Part shown: positions 53,021 to 62,235 of the stretch, piece after piece
Layout: every line of letters starts with the position of its first letter
How positions within the stretch are numbered: the stretch's first letter is position 1
Assembly (NCBI GenBank): GCA_021835845.1
Contig: JAKBJU010000007.1
Coordinates: 3,485-67,484, forward strand
DNA length: 64,000 bases
From: Pseudomonadota bacterium
GTDB lineage: Bacteria > Pseudomonadota > Gammaproteobacteria > Burkholderiales > JABEVD01
Direction: 5' to 3'
Made by a program: the position numbers and the translations under genes
Notes under the pieces: generated by a model
Seen by the model: the letters and a program-made list of their open reading frames with translations, nothing else
What the model was told of the DNA's origin: nothing
Database searches by the model: none

Positions 53021-53036
53021 AATGGCTTACGCCATT
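53021..53036. other. Hairpin between tolA and tolB
   Basis: AATGGC, loop TTAC, GCCATT (53021-53036) pair perfectly. A second short stem, CCCGC..GCGGG, lies at about 52988-53001. On the minus strand the first stem is followed, after a few bases, by an A/T-rich run. This could attenuate or process the mRNA between tolQRA and tolB-pal-cpoB, but the stem-to-T spacing is poor for a terminator. Confidence 0.4.
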
Positions 53037-53039
53037 CTT

Positions 53040-53807
53040 TCATTCGCTGGGCCTGAAATGCAAGTCCAGCGTCCTGAATGCCTCGAAAAGCGAGGCGTCC
53101 GGCGGCAGCGGCAGGGGGGAAGCCCTCAGGATGGCCCGCTCGACCGCAGCGTCGTAGGCGGGATAACCGCTGGATTTCACCAGGGTCGCCTTCAAAACCT
53201 CTCCGTCAGGCAGCAGCACCACGGTGAATTCCGCCTCCGGATTGCCTTTCAGATCCGGAGGAACCACCACGAAGCGCTTGATCCTGTTGTGGATCATCGC
53301 CTTGTACTTGTCGATCAGGCTGGATTTCTCCGCAGCCGCCCTTTGCTGCATCATCCTGTTCAGGGCATCGACCTTCTCCTGCTGCGCCTGCCGCATCTGC
53401 TTTTCCAGCTTCTGCTTTTGAAGCTGCTGCTTCTGAAGTTCCTTCTGTTTTTCTTCTTTCTGCTTTTCGATCTGCTTCTGCTTTTCTTCCTTCAGCTTTT
53501 CCTGCTTCAGCTTTTCCTCGCGCGCCTTCCTGAGCGCAATGTCGGGCTTCTCGACTTCCGGCTTTTGCACCGGGGCAGGTTTCGGTTTCGGCGCGGGCTT
53601 CGGTGGCTGCGCGGGCGCAGGCTTCGCAACAGGCTGCGGGGCAGGCGGGGGGGGCGCACTCTGCACGGGGGGCAGATCCCGCCAGATATCGGCCTGCAGC
53701 ACCACGGGCTCGCTTTCCTGCCACCTGAATCCGAATACCAGCACGGCCAGGAGAATCAGGTGAACCGTCACGGCAAGAATCGCCGCGGGGATTTTCCGAT
53801 CCGTCAT
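53040..53807 (-). CDS. tolA: Cell envelope integrity protein TolA
   Basis: Inner-membrane protein linking TolQR energy to the outer membrane. Starting at ATG 53807 it has 255 residues: a transmembrane helix (AAILAVTVHLILLAVLVFGF), a Pro/Ala/Lys region, and a Lys/Gln/Glu-rich helix (about 100-165, EEKLKQEKLKEEKQKQ). The C-terminal TonB-like domain has VVPPDLKGNPEAEFTVVLLPDG. It is shorter than E. coli TolA, as usual in betaproteobacteria. ATGA-coupled to tolR. Confidence 0.93.
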   Translation of the reverse strand: MTDRKIPAAILAVTVHLILLAVLVFGFRWQESEPVVLQADIWRDLPPVQSAPPPPAPQPVAKPAPAQPPKPAPKPKPAPVQKPEVEKPDIALRKAREEKLKQEKLKEEKQKQIEKQKEEKQKELQKQQLQKQKLEKQMRQAQQEKVDALNRMMQQRAAAEKSSLIDKYKAMIHNRIKRFVVVPPDLKGNPEAEFTVVLLPDGEVLKATLVKSSGYPAYDAAVERAILRASPLPLPPDASLFEAFRTLDLHFRPSE

Positions 53808-54229
53808 TTCGTATAGGGTTTGGCGAGCAGGCCGACCTTCTTCACCTGCTGCCCTTCGAGGATGTCCATGACCTTGATCACCTCCTCGTAGCGCACGGAC
53901 TTGTCGGCCGATATCACGACCGGCTGGTCCGGGTTTTCCTGCTGCTTCCGCTTGATTTCGGAAACCAGTTCGTCCCTGGTCATGGCTTCGAGCGTGCCGG
54001 ATTTCGACCTGTCCCGGAGGGCGAGCGAGGAGTCCGCCTTGATGACCACTTCCAGCGGAGAAACGGGAGTCTTCAGCGACTGCCCGACTTTCGGCAGATC
54101 GATCTCGCCGGGATTGATCATGGGCGCGGTGACCATGAAGATCACCAGCAGCACCAGCATCACGTCGATGTACGGCACGACGTTGATCTGGTTCATCTGG
54201 CGGCGCGGCCGCCGCGATGCGATGCTCAC
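53804..54229 (-). CDS. tolR: Tol-Pal system protein TolR
   Basis: ExbD-like motor subunit. The 141-residue protein has an Arg-rich cytoplasmic start and one helix with the proton aspartate (INVVPYIDVMLVLLVIFMV). The periplasmic domain includes PVVISADKSVRYEEV. It overlaps tolQ and tolA by four bases each, so the three are co-translated. It is separate from the exbB-exbD pair at 42-43 kb. Confidence 0.95.
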   Translation of the reverse strand: MSIASRRPRRQMNQINVVPYIDVMLVLLVIFMVTAPMINPGEIDLPKVGQSLKTPVSPLEVVIKADSSLALRDRSKSGTLEAMTRDELVSEIKRKQQENPDQPVVISADKSVRYEEVIKVMDILEGQQVKKVGLLAKPYTK

Positions 54230-54909
54230 GACCTGCCCGCCTGGCGCTGCAGCACGTTGGAGAGCTCTTCCATGAAGCTGTCGAAGCGGCTGGCGAGCCG
54301 GTCGACTTCATGGGAATAGCGGTTGTAGGCGACCACGGCGGGAATCGCCGCGAAAAGGCCGATGGCGGTGGCGATCAGGGCCTCCGCGATGCCCGGCGCG
54401 ACATGCGCGAGGGTCGCCTGAGCGACGTTGGCAAGCCCCCTGAATGCGTTCATGATCCCCCACACCGTGCCGAACAGGCCGACATAGGGGCTCACCGAGC
54501 CGACCGTGGCGAGAAAGGGCAGATTGGCTTCGAGGCTGTCCATCTCCCGCTGGTAAGTCGCGCGCATCGCGCGCCGCGTGCCTTCCATCACGGCCCCGTT
54601 CTCCATGCCGGGCTGCCTCTTGAGCTTCATGAATTCCCTGAATCCGGCTTCGAATATCCGTTCCATGCTGCCCGTTTCGTGCCGCCCCGAGGATGCGCCC
54701 TGGTAGATGGCATTGAGGTCGGAGCTGCTCCAGAATTCCCGCTCGAAATTGTCGGACTGCCTGTAAGCCTGTCTGATCGAGAACATCTTCAGGAAGATGT
54801 GCCACCACGACATCAGGGAGACCAGCAGCAGCAGGGCGAGGATGACCTGAACGACGACGCTGGCGTTCGCGATCATGCCGATGAAAGACAAATCCTTGGT
54901 GATTTCCAT
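54226..54909 (-). CDS. tolQ: Tol-Pal system protein TolQ
   Basis: ExbB/MotA-family motor subunit. The 227-residue protein has an N-terminal helix (ASVVVQVILALLLLVSLMSWW), a long cytoplasmic loop and two later helices with LPFLATVGSVSPYVGLFGTV and the GIAEALIATAIGLFAAIPAVVAYN block. It follows ybgC after a two-base gap and overlaps tolR. Confidence 0.95.
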   Translation of the reverse strand: MEITKDLSFIGMIANASVVVQVILALLLLVSLMSWWHIFLKMFSIRQAYRQSDNFEREFWSSSDLNAIYQGASSGRHETGSMERIFEAGFREFMKLKRQPGMENGAVMEGTRRAMRATYQREMDSLEANLPFLATVGSVSPYVGLFGTVWGIMNAFRGLANVAQATLAHVAPGIAEALIATAIGLFAAIPAVVAYNRYSHEVDRLASRFDSFMEELSNVLQRQAGRS

Positions 54910-54911
54910 GT

Positions 54912-55307
54912 TCAGCTTTCCAGTTTTGACCTGATCGCGCGCGGCACGCTGACAGGCTTGAATGTATCGGTGGCGGCGCAGACCAGGCTGACCCTGGCGC
55001 TTACCAGGACATCCTCGCCGCGCTTCACGTCCTGCCTGAAAACCATCAGGCTTCTCCCGGTTTTCTCGATTTCGACGCCCACATCGAGCAGATCGTCGAG
55101 AACGGCAGGCCTGAAATAGGTGACTTCAAGGGCGCGCACCACAAAAAAAACCCGATGCTCTTTCATCAGGCCGGCATTCGTGAACCCCAGGCTTCTCAGC
55201 CATTCCGATCTCGCCCGCTCCATGAAATCGATGTAGCCGGAGTGGAACACCACCCCTCCCGCATCGGTGTCCTGGTAATAGACCCTGACCGGAAGCGAGA
55301 AATTCAA
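54912..55307 (-). CDS. ybgC: Acyl-CoA thioesterase YbgC
   Basis: A 131-residue hotdog-fold thioesterase. The catalytic region [24 protein letters not shown] is typical of YbgC, with Asp15-like residue in the QDTDAGG turn. It also shows [12 protein letters not shown]. YbgC is coded ahead of tolQRA in most proteobacteria and is linked to phospholipid metabolism near the Tol complex. Its ATG overlaps the stop of ruvB (ATGA), joining the ruv and tol groups in one transcript. Confidence 0.94.
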   Translation of the reverse strand: MNFSLPVRVYYQDTDAGGVVFHSGYIDFMERARSEWLRSLGFTNAGLMKEHRVFFVVRALEVTYFRPAVLDDLLDVGVEIEKTGRSLMVFRQDVKRGEDVLVSARVSLVCAATDTFKPVSVPRAIRSKLES

Positions 55308-56320
55308 AGCAATGTCCCTTCGGCCGCAGTCAGCCCGAAATGGCTGTAGGCGGAGAGCGTCGCGATTCTACCACGCGAGGTTCTCTGGATGTAACCCTGC
55401 TGGATGAGGTAGGGTTCGATCACGTCCTCGATCGTGTCGCGCTCCTCCCCGATCGCAGCGGCGAGATTGTCGACGCCCACCGGCCCCCCCGAAAACTTCT
55501 CGATGATGGCGAGGATCAGCTTCCTGTCCATCACGTCGAAGCCGACCGGATCGACGTCCAGCATGGAAAGCGCGGCATCCGCCACTTCAGCCGTCACATC
55601 GCCGTCCGCCTTCACTTCGGCGTAATCGCGCACCCGCCTCAGGAGCCGGTTCGCGATCCTGGGCGTTCCCCGAGAGCGGCGCGCGATTTCGATCGCCCCG
55701 TCCAGGGACATGCTGACATTCAGCAGGGCCGCCGACCTCGTCACGATTTTCGCGAGCTCCTCCACCGTGTAGAATTCCAGCCTCGCGACGATGCCGAAGC
55801 GGTCGCGCAAGGGATTGGTGAGCATGCCGGCGCGCGTGGTGGCCCCCACCAGGGTGAAGGGCGGAAGGTCGAGCTTGACCGAGCGCGCAGCCGGCCCTTC
55901 CCCGATCATGATGTCGAGCTGGAAGTCTTCCAGGGCGGGATAGAGGATTTCCTCGACCACCGGGCTCAGCCTGTGGATTTCATCTATGAAGAGCACGTCG
56001 TGGGGTTCGAGATTGGTGAGCAGCGCTGCAAGATCCCCGGCACGCTCCAGCACGGGCCCCGAAGTCTGCCTGAGATTGACCCCCATTTCCCGGCTGATGA
56101 TGTGGGCCAGGGTAGTCTTGCCGAGCCCGGGCGGGCCGAAGAGCAGCACATGGTCGAGCGTCTCGCCGCGCATCCTTGCTGCCTCGATGAAGATCTGCAG
56201 CTGCCCGCGGATTTTTTCCTGCCCGACATATTCGTCCAGCAATTTGGGGCGCAGCGCCCGCTCGATCACTTCCTCCTGGGCGGTGGAAGAACCGGAAATC
56301 AGCCTGTCCGATTCGATCAT
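55304..56320 (-). CDS. ruvB: Holliday junction branch-migration ATPase RuvB
   Basis: Hexameric motor that moves Holliday junctions with RuvA. From ATG 56320 it has 338 residues. Motifs are [18 protein letters not shown] near residue 24, Walker [16 protein letters not shown] near 60, Walker [11 protein letters not shown] near 109, [10 protein letters not shown] (sensor I) and the C-terminal winged helix with [17 protein letters not shown] overlaps with ruvA and ybgC. The frame open upstream of the start is antisense to ruvA coding and was rejected. Confidence 0.97.
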   Translation of the reverse strand: MIESDRLISGSSTAQEEVIERALRPKLLDEYVGQEKIRGQLQIFIEAARMRGETLDHVLLFGPPGLGKTTLAHIISREMGVNLRQTSGPVLERAGDLAALLTNLEPHDVLFIDEIHRLSPVVEEILYPALEDFQLDIMIGEGPAARSVKLDLPPFTLVGATTRAGMLTNPLRDRFGIVARLEFYTVEELAKIVTRSAALLNVSMSLDGAIEIARRSRGTPRIANRLLRRVRDYAEVKADGDVTAEVADAALSMLDVDPVGFDVMDRKLILAIIEKFSGGPVGVDNLAAAIGEERDTIEDVIEPYLIQQGYIQRTSRGRIATLSAYSHFGLTAAEGTLL

Positions 56321-56886
56321 GCCTGCCCCCTGGAAAGGAGCTTGAGTCCCATCCGGATGCCTTCTTCGGTGGATACGGCAGGATCGATCTGTTTCACCGC
56401 CTGGGCTGCCTCCTTCTCGCTGTAGCCGAGGGAAATCAGGGCATTGAGCACATCGCTGCTCGCTCTGGACGGCAGCAGCGCAGGCCCTTCGATCTTGTCG
56501 CGCAATTCGAGCAGCAGCCGCTCCGCGGTTTTCCTGCCCACGCCCGGAATCCTGGTGAGACGCCCCGCCTCCCCGGACTGCACGGCGCCGGCAAGCTCGG
56601 GGATGGAAAGCCCGGAGAGCACGGCAAGGGCGAGCTTCGGCCCCACGCCTGAAATCTTCAGAAGCTGCCTGAATACGCGGCGCTCCTCCTGGGTCGAAAA
56701 GCCGTAAAGGACATGGGCATCCTCCCTGACGGCAAGATGGGTGTAGAGGGAAACCGCTTCGCCTGTGGCGGGAAGGAGGAAGAAAGTGCTCATGGGCACG
56801 TCGATTTCGTAGCCCACGCCGTTCACGTCGACGAGGATCAGGGGGGGGTGCTTCTCGATCAGCTTTCCGGAAATCCTGCCTATCAT
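56317..56886 (-). CDS. ruvA: Holliday junction DNA helicase RuvA
   Basis: Tetrameric junction-binding protein. The 189-residue protein begins [29 protein letters not shown]. Helix-hairpin-helix motifs follow ([18 protein letters not shown] near residue 71 and [18 protein letters not shown] near 111). The C-terminal RuvB-binding domain contains [20 protein letters not shown] overlaps at both ends with ruvC and ruvB. Confidence 0.97.
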   Translation of the reverse strand: MIGRISGKLIEKHPPLILVDVNGVGYEIDVPMSTFFLLPATGEAVSLYTHLAVREDAHVLYGFSTQEERRVFRQLLKISGVGPKLALAVLSGLSIPELAGAVQSGEAGRLTRIPGVGRKTAERLLLELRDKIEGPALLPSRASSDVLNALISLGYSEKEAAQAVKQIDPAVSTEEGIRMGLKLLSRGQA

Positions 56887-57383
56887 GACCTTCTCCTTCC
56901 GTAGACCAGATTTCCCGTGTGCGCATGGCAGATCGCGCAGGCGAGCGCATCGGCTGCATCGGCCTGGGGCACGCCGCCGAGATTCAGAAGCCTTTTGACC
57001 ATTTCCTGGACCTGCTCCTTGGCGGCATGCCCCTGTCCCACGACGGCCTGCTTCACCTGGAGCGCGGTATATTCCGAGACGGGCAAATCTTTCGATACTG
57101 CGGCGCAGATCGCCGCCCCCCTCGCCTGGCCGAGAAGGAGCGTGGACTGCGGATTGACGTTGACGAAAACCTTCTCCACCGAAACTTGCGTGGGAGCGTG
57201 CAGCGCGATCACTTCCAGAAGCCCCTCCAGTATCGATTTCAGCCGCTCCGGCAGTTCGCCCTCAGGCGTCCTGATGCAGCCGCTGGCGACGTAGTCGAGC
57301 TTCGAGCCGTGCTTGTCCAGGATGCCAAAACCCGTCACCCTGAGCCCCGGATCGATGCCCAGTATCCTTACTTTTTCCTTCAT
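56883..57383 (-). CDS. ruvC: Crossover junction endodeoxyribonuclease RuvC
   Basis: Cuts Holliday junctions. The 166-residue protein has [14 protein letters not shown] with the first catalytic Asp, [13 protein letters not shown] with the Glu, and [12 protein letters not shown] with the late Asp residues. The N-terminus [11 protein letters not shown] is a little longer than the usual MRILGID. A second copy of the first codons is found about 110 bases upstream, so the start region was rearranged. ATGA-coupled to ruvA. Confidence 0.96.
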   Translation of the reverse strand: MKEKVRILGIDPGLRVTGFGILDKHGSKLDYVASGCIRTPEGELPERLKSILEGLLEVIALHAPTQVSVEKVFVNVNPQSTLLLGQARGAAICAAVSKDLPVSEYTALQVKQAVVGQGHAAKEQVQEMVKRLLNLGGVPQADAADALACAICHAHTGNLVYGRRRS

Positions 57384-57439
57384 GATTCTCGACGGGTTTC
57401 AGAGCAGGCTAATTTGCGCAAGCAAGTTATGCCGCAACT

Positions 57440-57484
57440 AAAACCCGTCACCCTGAGCCCCGGATCGATCCCCAGGATGCGCAT
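57440..57484 (-). pseudogene. Duplicated 5-prime fragment of ruvC
   Basis: From ATG 57484 on the minus strand the sequence encodes [15 protein letters not shown], the usual RuvC start, then leaves the family sequence. The 30 bases 57440-57469 are identical to 57327-57356 inside ruvC, 113 bases apart. This fragment lies three bases behind the yebC stop, where ruvC would normally begin. It is probably the older start, left behind by a local duplication. Confidence 0.75.
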
Positions 57485-57486
57485 CT

Positions 57487-58212
57487 TCAGTCCTCGATCA
57501 CCGCCGTGGTGTAGACTTCCTGCACATCGTCCAGGTTCTCGAGGGCGTCCAGCAGCTTCTGCATTTTTACCGCATCGTCCCCTGAAAAAACCGTTTCGTT
57601 CTCCGGGCGCATCGTCACGTCCGCATGCTCGGGTTTGATTCCGGCATTTTCCAGCGCAGCCTTCACCGCCGCGAAATCCTGCGGGGAAGTGATCACCTCG
57701 AAGCTGCCGTCGTCATGGCTCATCACGTCTTCCGCCCCGGCATCCAGCGCGACTTCGAAGAGCTTTTCCTCATCCGTTTCGGGGGAAAAGACCAGCTGTC
57801 CGCAATGCCTGAAGAGAAAGGCAACCGACCCGTCCGTGCCGAGATTCCCCCCGAACTTCGTGAAGGCGTGGCGCACGTCGGCCACCGTCCTCACCCGGTT
57901 GTCGGTCAGGCAGTCGACCATCACGGCGGCCCCGTTGATGCCGTAGCCCTCGTAGCGGATTTCCTCGTAATTGACGCCTTCCATGTCGCCCGTGCCCCGC
58001 TTGATGGCGCGCTCGACATTGTCCTTGGGCATGTTGTTGTCGTAAGCCTTGTCGACTGCGAGCCTCAGCCTCGGGTTGGAAGCGACATCCCCCCCTCCGA
58101 GCTTCGCCGCAACGGTGATTTCCTTGATGAGCCGGGTGAATATCTTGCCGCGCTTGGCGTCAGTCGCCGCCTTCTTGTGCTTGATGTTCGCCCATTTGGA
58201 ATGTCCTGCCAT
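57487..58212 (-). CDS. yebC: YebC/PmpR-family DNA-binding regulatory protein
   Basis: A 241-residue protein beginning [22 protein letters not shown], which sets the start at 58212. Further motifs are [28 protein letters not shown] and [19 protein letters not shown]. Members have been described as transcription regulators and as translation factors that help at polyproline stretches. The gene lies directly before the ruv genes, the conserved order. The ruvC fragment follows after two bases. Confidence 0.95.
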   Translation of the reverse strand: MAGHSKWANIKHKKAATDAKRGKIFTRLIKEITVAAKLGGGDVASNPRLRLAVDKAYDNNMPKDNVERAIKRGTGDMEGVNYEEIRYEGYGINGAAVMVDCLTDNRVRTVADVRHAFTKFGGNLGTDGSVAFLFRHCGQLVFSPETDEEKLFEVALDAGAEDVMSHDDGSFEVITSPQDFAAVKAALENAGIKPEHADVTMRPENETVFSGDDAVKMQKLLDALENLDDVQEVYTTAVIED

Positions 58213-58263
58213 GATGCTTTCCCGAATCAAAACTCGATTCTACCACCTTTGCCCTGCACGGGC

Positions 58264-59286
58264 TCAGGCCGAAATGCGCCATGCGACCTTTCCCCCGGCC
58301 CTGAGCGGAATCAGCGATTCGCCGCCGAAGGAATAGGATTCCGGCACCTCCCATGATTCCCTGGAGAGTACGATCTTTTTCCGGTTTCTCGGCAGGCCGT
58401 AGAAATCCGCGCCGTGAAAACTGGCAAAGGCTTCCAGCCGGGGAAGCGCGCCTGCCTCCTCGAATGCTTCCGCATAGAACTCGATTCCCCCATGGGAAGT
58501 GTAGATTCCGGCGCAGCCGCAGGAAGATTCCTTGGCGGATTTCGAGTGCGGGGCGCTGTCCGTGCCGAGAAAGAATTTCGGATTCCCCGAAATTGCGGCT
58601 TCCAGCAAGGCCCGCCTGTGGGTTTCCCGCTTCAGAACGGGGAGGCAGTAATGGTGCGGGCGAATGCCTCCGACAAACATGGCATTCCTGTTCATCAGCA
58701 GATGATGCGCCGTGAGGGTTGCGCCCATGCCGTTTTCCTTCACGTATTCCACCGCATCCCGGGTGGTGATGTGCTCGAAGACGACTTTCAGCTTCGGATG
58801 GCGCTGCATGAGGGGGCCGAGCACCCGGTCGATGAATGCCTTTTCCCTGTCGAACACGTCCACAATCGGATCGGTGACTTCCCCGTGGACCAGCAGCGGC
58901 ATGCCGCATGCAGACATGGCCTCCAATGCGTCATGGCATTTGCGGATGTCGGTGACCCCCGAATCGGAATGGGTGGTGGCCCCCGCAGGATAGTATTTGA
59001 CCGCATGCACGATGCCGCTCTTTTTTGCCCTGGCCATTTCTTCGGAGGGAGTGTTGTCGGTCAGGTAGAGCGTCATCAGGGGCTCGAAATCCGATCCTTG
59101 CGGCAGCGCATCGATTATCCTTTGCCTGTAGGCAGCGGCATCCGCAGTATTCAATACGGGCGGCCTCAGGTTCGGCATGACGATGGCGCGGCCGAAGCGG
59201 CTCGCGGTGTGCTGCAGCACGTCCCGCATTGCGAGTCCGTCCCGCAGGTGGAGGTGCCAGTCGTCGGGCTGGGTGAGGGTCAGCAT
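58264..59286 (-). CDS. pyrC: Dihydroorotase PyrC
   Basis: Third step of pyrimidine synthesis, a zinc amidohydrolase. From ATG 59286 it has 340 residues, type II like E. coli. Visible are the first metal motif [10 protein letters not shown], the carboxylated lysine in [31 protein letters not shown], and [13 protein letters not shown]. An ATG-type codon at 59313 would add nine residues without family support. Its promoter region also lies beside the divergent cold-shock gene. Confidence 0.96.
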   Translation of the reverse strand: MLTLTQPDDWHLHLRDGLAMRDVLQHTASRFGRAIVMPNLRPPVLNTADAAAYRQRIIDALPQGSDFEPLMTLYLTDNTPSEEMARAKKSGIVHAVKYYPAGATTHSDSGVTDIRKCHDALEAMSACGMPLLVHGEVTDPIVDVFDREKAFIDRVLGPLMQRHPKLKVVFEHITTRDAVEYVKENGMGATLTAHHLLMNRNAMFVGGIRPHHYCLPVLKRETHRRALLEAAISGNPKFFLGTDSAPHSKSAKESSCGCAGIYTSHGGIEFYAEAFEEAGALPRLEAFASFHGADFYGLPRNRKKIVLSRESWEVPESYSFGGESLIPLRAGGKVAWRISA

Positions 59287-59335
59287 TGTCGCTTCTCCAT
59301 GACAAAGCGGCATTTTACACCTATTACGCCTTTCC

Positions 59336-59364
59336 TTGACATTCTCCGGCAGGTAGCGTAAAAA
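59336..59364 (+). promoter_or_regulatory. Cold-shock gene promoter with long leader
   Basis: TTGACA (59336-59341) and TAAAAA (59359-59364) are 17 bases apart. Transcription from about 59371 gives a leader of about 108 bases before the ATG at 59479. The leader has an 11-base direct repeat TATGCGGTCTT (59390 and 59406), complementary segments TTCAAG/CTTGAA, and a small CGGG..CCCG stem followed by six T at 59449-59454. Long folded leaders are typical of cspA-type mRNAs. Confidence 0.6.
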
Positions 59365-59478
59365 CCCATTGTGCTCGGCTTCAAGGTTTTATGCGGTCTT
59401 TGTCGTATGCGGTCTTGAAACCTGGTCATCGATTCGGGTTTCTCCCGGTTTTTTCATTACGGCAAGGATTATAAAGTC

Positions 59479-59682
59479 ATGGCAACAGGTACAGTAAAGT
59501 GGTTCAACGATTCCAAGGGCTTCGGTTTCGTGACCCCGGACGACGGCAGCGAAGATCTTTTCGCGCATTTTTCCGCAATCAACATGGACGGCTTCAAGAC
59601 GCTCAAGGAAGGCCAGAAAGTGAGCTTCGAAGTCACCCAGGGCCCCAAGGGCAAGCAGGCTTCCAACATCAGGGCAGCCTGA
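59479..59682 (+). CDS. Cold-shock domain protein (CspA family)
   Basis: A 67-residue OB-fold RNA chaperone. It starts [18 protein letters not shown] with RNP1 (KGFGFV) and has RNP2 as DLFAHFS. Length and sequence fit CspA/CspE-type proteins; which paralogue cannot be told. Its mRNA has a long leader and a strong terminator 18 bases behind the stop. Confidence 0.96.
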   Translation: MATGTVKWFNDSKGFGFVTPDDGSEDLFAHFSAINMDGFKTLKEGQKVSFEVTQGPKGKQASNIRAA

Positions 59683-59700
59683 CCTTCCGGGTCTGAAATG

Positions 59701-59733
59701 AAGCCCGTCACCTGAAAAGGTGACGGGCTTTTT
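59701..59733 (+). terminator. Rho-independent terminator of the cold-shock gene
   Basis: AAGCCCGTCACCT (59701-59713), loop GAAA, AGGTGACGGGCTT (59718-59730), then T residues. Thirteen perfect pairs with a stable GAAA tetraloop. The stem also contains the only GTG that could start the next gene, at 59720. Confidence 0.95.
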
Positions 59734-59758
59734 AACTGGCCCTGACAGGGAGAACATC

Positions 59759-60802
59759 ATCCGGAATCGATTCACCGCGCAATGGCTTTTCGGGGCATCC
59801 GTCCTGCTCCTTGCGCTCTGGCTGATCCACAGTTACCTCCCCGCCCTCGCCTGGGCGGGCATCATCGCCCTTGCCAGCTGGCCGCTCTATGAAAGGTTCG
59901 TCTCCCGCCTGCCGGCGAAAGCAAGACGCTGGGCGCCGCTCCTTTTCACATCGCTGGTTGCGCTGCTTTTTCTCGGGCCGCTCGCCTACATCCTGCTCGT
60001 TCTGGGCGGAGAAGCGAGCCTGCTCGCCAGACTGCTTCTGGAAGCGCAGACGCACGGACTGGCACCTCCCGCCTGGGTAGGGCGCATCCCCTTCGCCGGA
60101 GAATCGATACTCTCCTGGTGGAACGCGGTTCTGGCAAATCCCGGAGGCTTCGCCATCTGGTTCCAGAAGATCGGACAGGGTGCGGTTCTCGGCTGGGTCA
60201 GGCTGTTCGGCGCGGAAATGCTGCACCGCTCCCTGATCCTGCTGTTCGCCCTGCTTTCGCTCTATTTCCTCTACCGTGACGGCGAAATGCTCGCCATGCG
60301 CCTGCTCTCCCTGATCCAGAGGCACCTCGGGCAGCCCGGAACGCACCACGCGAAGCGGGCGGTGGACACCATACGCGGCACGGTCAACGGGCTGATCCTG
60401 GTGGGACTCGCGGAAGGCATCCTGCTGGGTCTGGCCTACCGGATCGCAGGACTCCCCTCCCCTGCACTCTGGGGGGCGCTCACGGGGCTGCTGGCCGTCA
60501 TTCCTTTCGGCATGCCGGCGCTTTACGGCGCAGCCTCCCTGATCCTGTTCGCCCAGGGGAATCAGACCATGGCGCTCATCATCCTGATCTGGGGAACGCT
60601 GGTGATGCTGGTCTCGGACCATGTGGTGAGGCCCATGCTGATCGGCGATTCGGCGAAGCTCCCCCTCATCTGGATTCTTCTCGGCATACTGGGCGGAATA
60701 GAGACGCTCGGCCTGCTGGGCATTTTCCTCGGACCTGTCGTCATGGCGACGCTGGTATCGCTCTGGCGCGAATGGACCCATGTTCGAGATCATCCTGTTT
60801 GA
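59759..60802 (+). CDS. AI-2E/PerM-family permease
   Basis: About 347 residues with seven to eight membrane helices. The N-terminal hairpin (LLLALWLIHSYLPALAWAGIIAL) and the central AVDTIRGTVNGLILVGLAEG segment fit the AI-2E transporter family (PerM/YdiK). The late VVRPMLIGDSAKLPLIWILLGILGG fits too. Substrates of most members are unknown. The start is unclear: no ATG, GTG or TTG follows GTG 59720, which lies inside the terminator stem. ATC 59756 or ATC 59759 with AGGGAG upstream are possible rare starts. It overlaps trmL by 23 bases. Confidence 0.85.
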   Translation: MRNRFTAQWLFGASVLLLALWLIHSYLPALAWAGIIALASWPLYERFVSRLPAKARRWAPLLFTSLVALLFLGPLAYILLVLGGEASLLARLLLEAQTHGLAPPAWVGRIPFAGESILSWWNAVLANPGGFAIWFQKIGQGAVLGWVRLFGAEMLHRSLILLFALLSLYFLYRDGEMLAMRLLSLIQRHLGQPGTHHAKRAVDTIRGTVNGLILVGLAEGILLGLAYRIAGLPSPALWGALTGLLAVIPFGMPALYGAASLILFAQGNQTMALIILIWGTLVMLVSDHVVRPMLIGDSAKLPLIWILLGILGGIETLGLLGIFLGPVVMATLVSLWREWTHVRDHPV

Positions 60803-61244
60803 ACCGGAAATCCCGCCCAACACCGGCAACATCATCAGGCTCTGCGCCAATTCGGGAACGGCTCTCAACCTGGTCGAGCCGCTCGGCTTCAGGCTCGACG
60901 ACAGGCAGCTGAGAAGGGCCGGGCTCGACTATCACGAATTCGCCAACATCAGGGTCCACCCAAGCTGGGAATGCTGCATGGCGCATTTCCCGGAAAAGCG
61001 GCTTTTCGCATTGACCACCCGAGGGAAAGTGCGCCACGACCGCGTCTCCTACCGGCCGGGGGACGTTTTCGTTTTCGGCCCGGAATCGAGGGGATTGCCG
61101 GAATCCGTGCTCGATTCATTCCAGGACGAACACCGCATCAGGATTCCGATGCTTCCCCACAGCCGCAGCCTCAATCTTTCCAATGCAGCGGCAGTAGTGA
61201 TTTTCGAGGCATGGCGCCAAACGGGTTACGCAGGGGGGGGATGA
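60780..61244 (+). CDS. trmL: tRNA (cytidine/uridine-34-2-prime-O)-methyltransferase TrmL
   Basis: SPOUT methyltransferase that modifies the wobble base of tRNA-Leu. The 154-residue protein has FEPEIPPNTGNIIRLCANSG at the start, LVEPLGF, FGPESRGLP and MLPHSRSLNLSNAAAVV, which form the knot. Start ATG 60780 is canonical for the family (MFEIILFEPEIP) and overlaps the end of the permease gene. Confidence 0.95.
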   Translation: MFEIILFEPEIPPNTGNIIRLCANSGTALNLVEPLGFRLDDRQLRRAGLDYHEFANIRVHPSWECCMAHFPEKRLFALTTRGKVRHDRVSYRPGDVFVFGPESRGLPESVLDSFQDEHRIRIPMLPHSRSLNLSNAAAVVIFEAWRQTGYAGGG

Positions 61245-61331
61245 CCATCGCCCATCCGGGCTATTTTCCCGCTCAAATGAAAGGGCTACAGTCAATCGGA
61301 GGACTTTTACCCACCTTCAGACGGGGATCAA

Positions 61332-62234
61332 ATGAGCGCGATACGGAAAGGTTTTGCAGGACTCTTGCTGGCACTGGGACTCGGAGCGGCGCACGCCGAT
61401 GATGCGCTGTTGAAGCCCTTCATCCTGGGCTCGAAGGGGCCGGGGGAGGTGGCCGCAAAAGCGGATGCGGCGAAGAATGCGCTGGCAGCCCAGGGCTTCA
61501 CCCTGGCCGGCAGCTACACGCCCTATCCCGACACCACGATACTGGTGGTGACGAACGACGAACTCAAAAGGAATGCGGCCCAGTCCGAGCACGGCGGCTT
61601 CGGCGCGATGGAGCGCGTTTCGGTCGTCAAGGCCGGGGGAGAGGTGCAGGTTTCCTACACCAACCCGGTTTACATGGCGAATGCCTACCGCATGCAGGGC
61701 GACCTCAGGGATGTCGCCGCGAAAATGCAGGCAGCCCTCGGCAGAATCGAGGAATTCGGGGCGAAGGGACTGACCGCATCGCAATTGCGCAAATACCATT
61801 ACATGTTCGGCATGGAATATTTCAACGAGCCCAGCACGCTTGCCGAATACGGCAGCTACAATGACGCGGTGAAGGCCGTCGAAGCCGGGCTTGCCGCAGG
61901 CAGGGGCGGCGTCACCAAGGTCTACCGGATCGACATCCCGGGCAAGCAGGAATCGGTTTTCGGCGTGGCGATGAAGGGGGCGGGCGACAACAGGGCCATG
62001 GACGACCGGTACATCATGAGCGAGATCGACTTCAAGGATCTCAAGTCGGCCGCGCACCTTCCCTACGAGATGCTGGTGTCCGGAAACAAGGTCTATGCGC
62101 TCTACGCGCGCTTTCGCATCGCCATCGATTTTCCCGACCTTTCCATGATGGGCTCCCACAGCTTCGTGAACATCATGAGTTCTCCGGAAGCGATCCGCAA
62201 GGCGCTGACCCTGGCAGCGGGCGGCAAGGGCTGA
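61332..62234 (+). CDS. Exported protein of unknown function
   Basis: A 300-residue protein with a signal peptide (GAAHA-DD, residue 22). I do not recognise a family with certainty. The N-terminal 100 residues (AAKADAAKNALAAQGFTLAGSYTPYPDT) look like a DUF302-type alpha/beta unit; later parts have YHYMFGMEYFNEP and RYIMSEIDFKDLKSAAHLPYE. The YFNEPS and ALYARFRIAIDFPDLSMM segments suggest a soluble periplasmic fold. It is separated by 87 bases from trmL and convergent with gpsA (one-base gap). The start has a weak GGGAT site. Confidence 0.75.
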   Translation: MSAIRKGFAGLLLALGLGAAHADDALLKPFILGSKGPGEVAAKADAAKNALAAQGFTLAGSYTPYPDTTILVVTNDELKRNAAQSEHGGFGAMERVSVVKAGGEVQVSYTNPVYMANAYRMQGDLRDVAAKMQAALGRIEEFGAKGLTASQLRKYHYMFGMEYFNEPSTLAEYGSYNDAVKAVEAGLAAGRGGVTKVYRIDIPGKQESVFGVAMKGAGDNRAMDDRYIMSEIDFKDLKSAAHLPYEMLVSGNKVYALYARFRIAIDFPDLSMMGSHSFVNIMSSPEAIRKALTLAAGGKG

Positions 62235-62235
62235 T

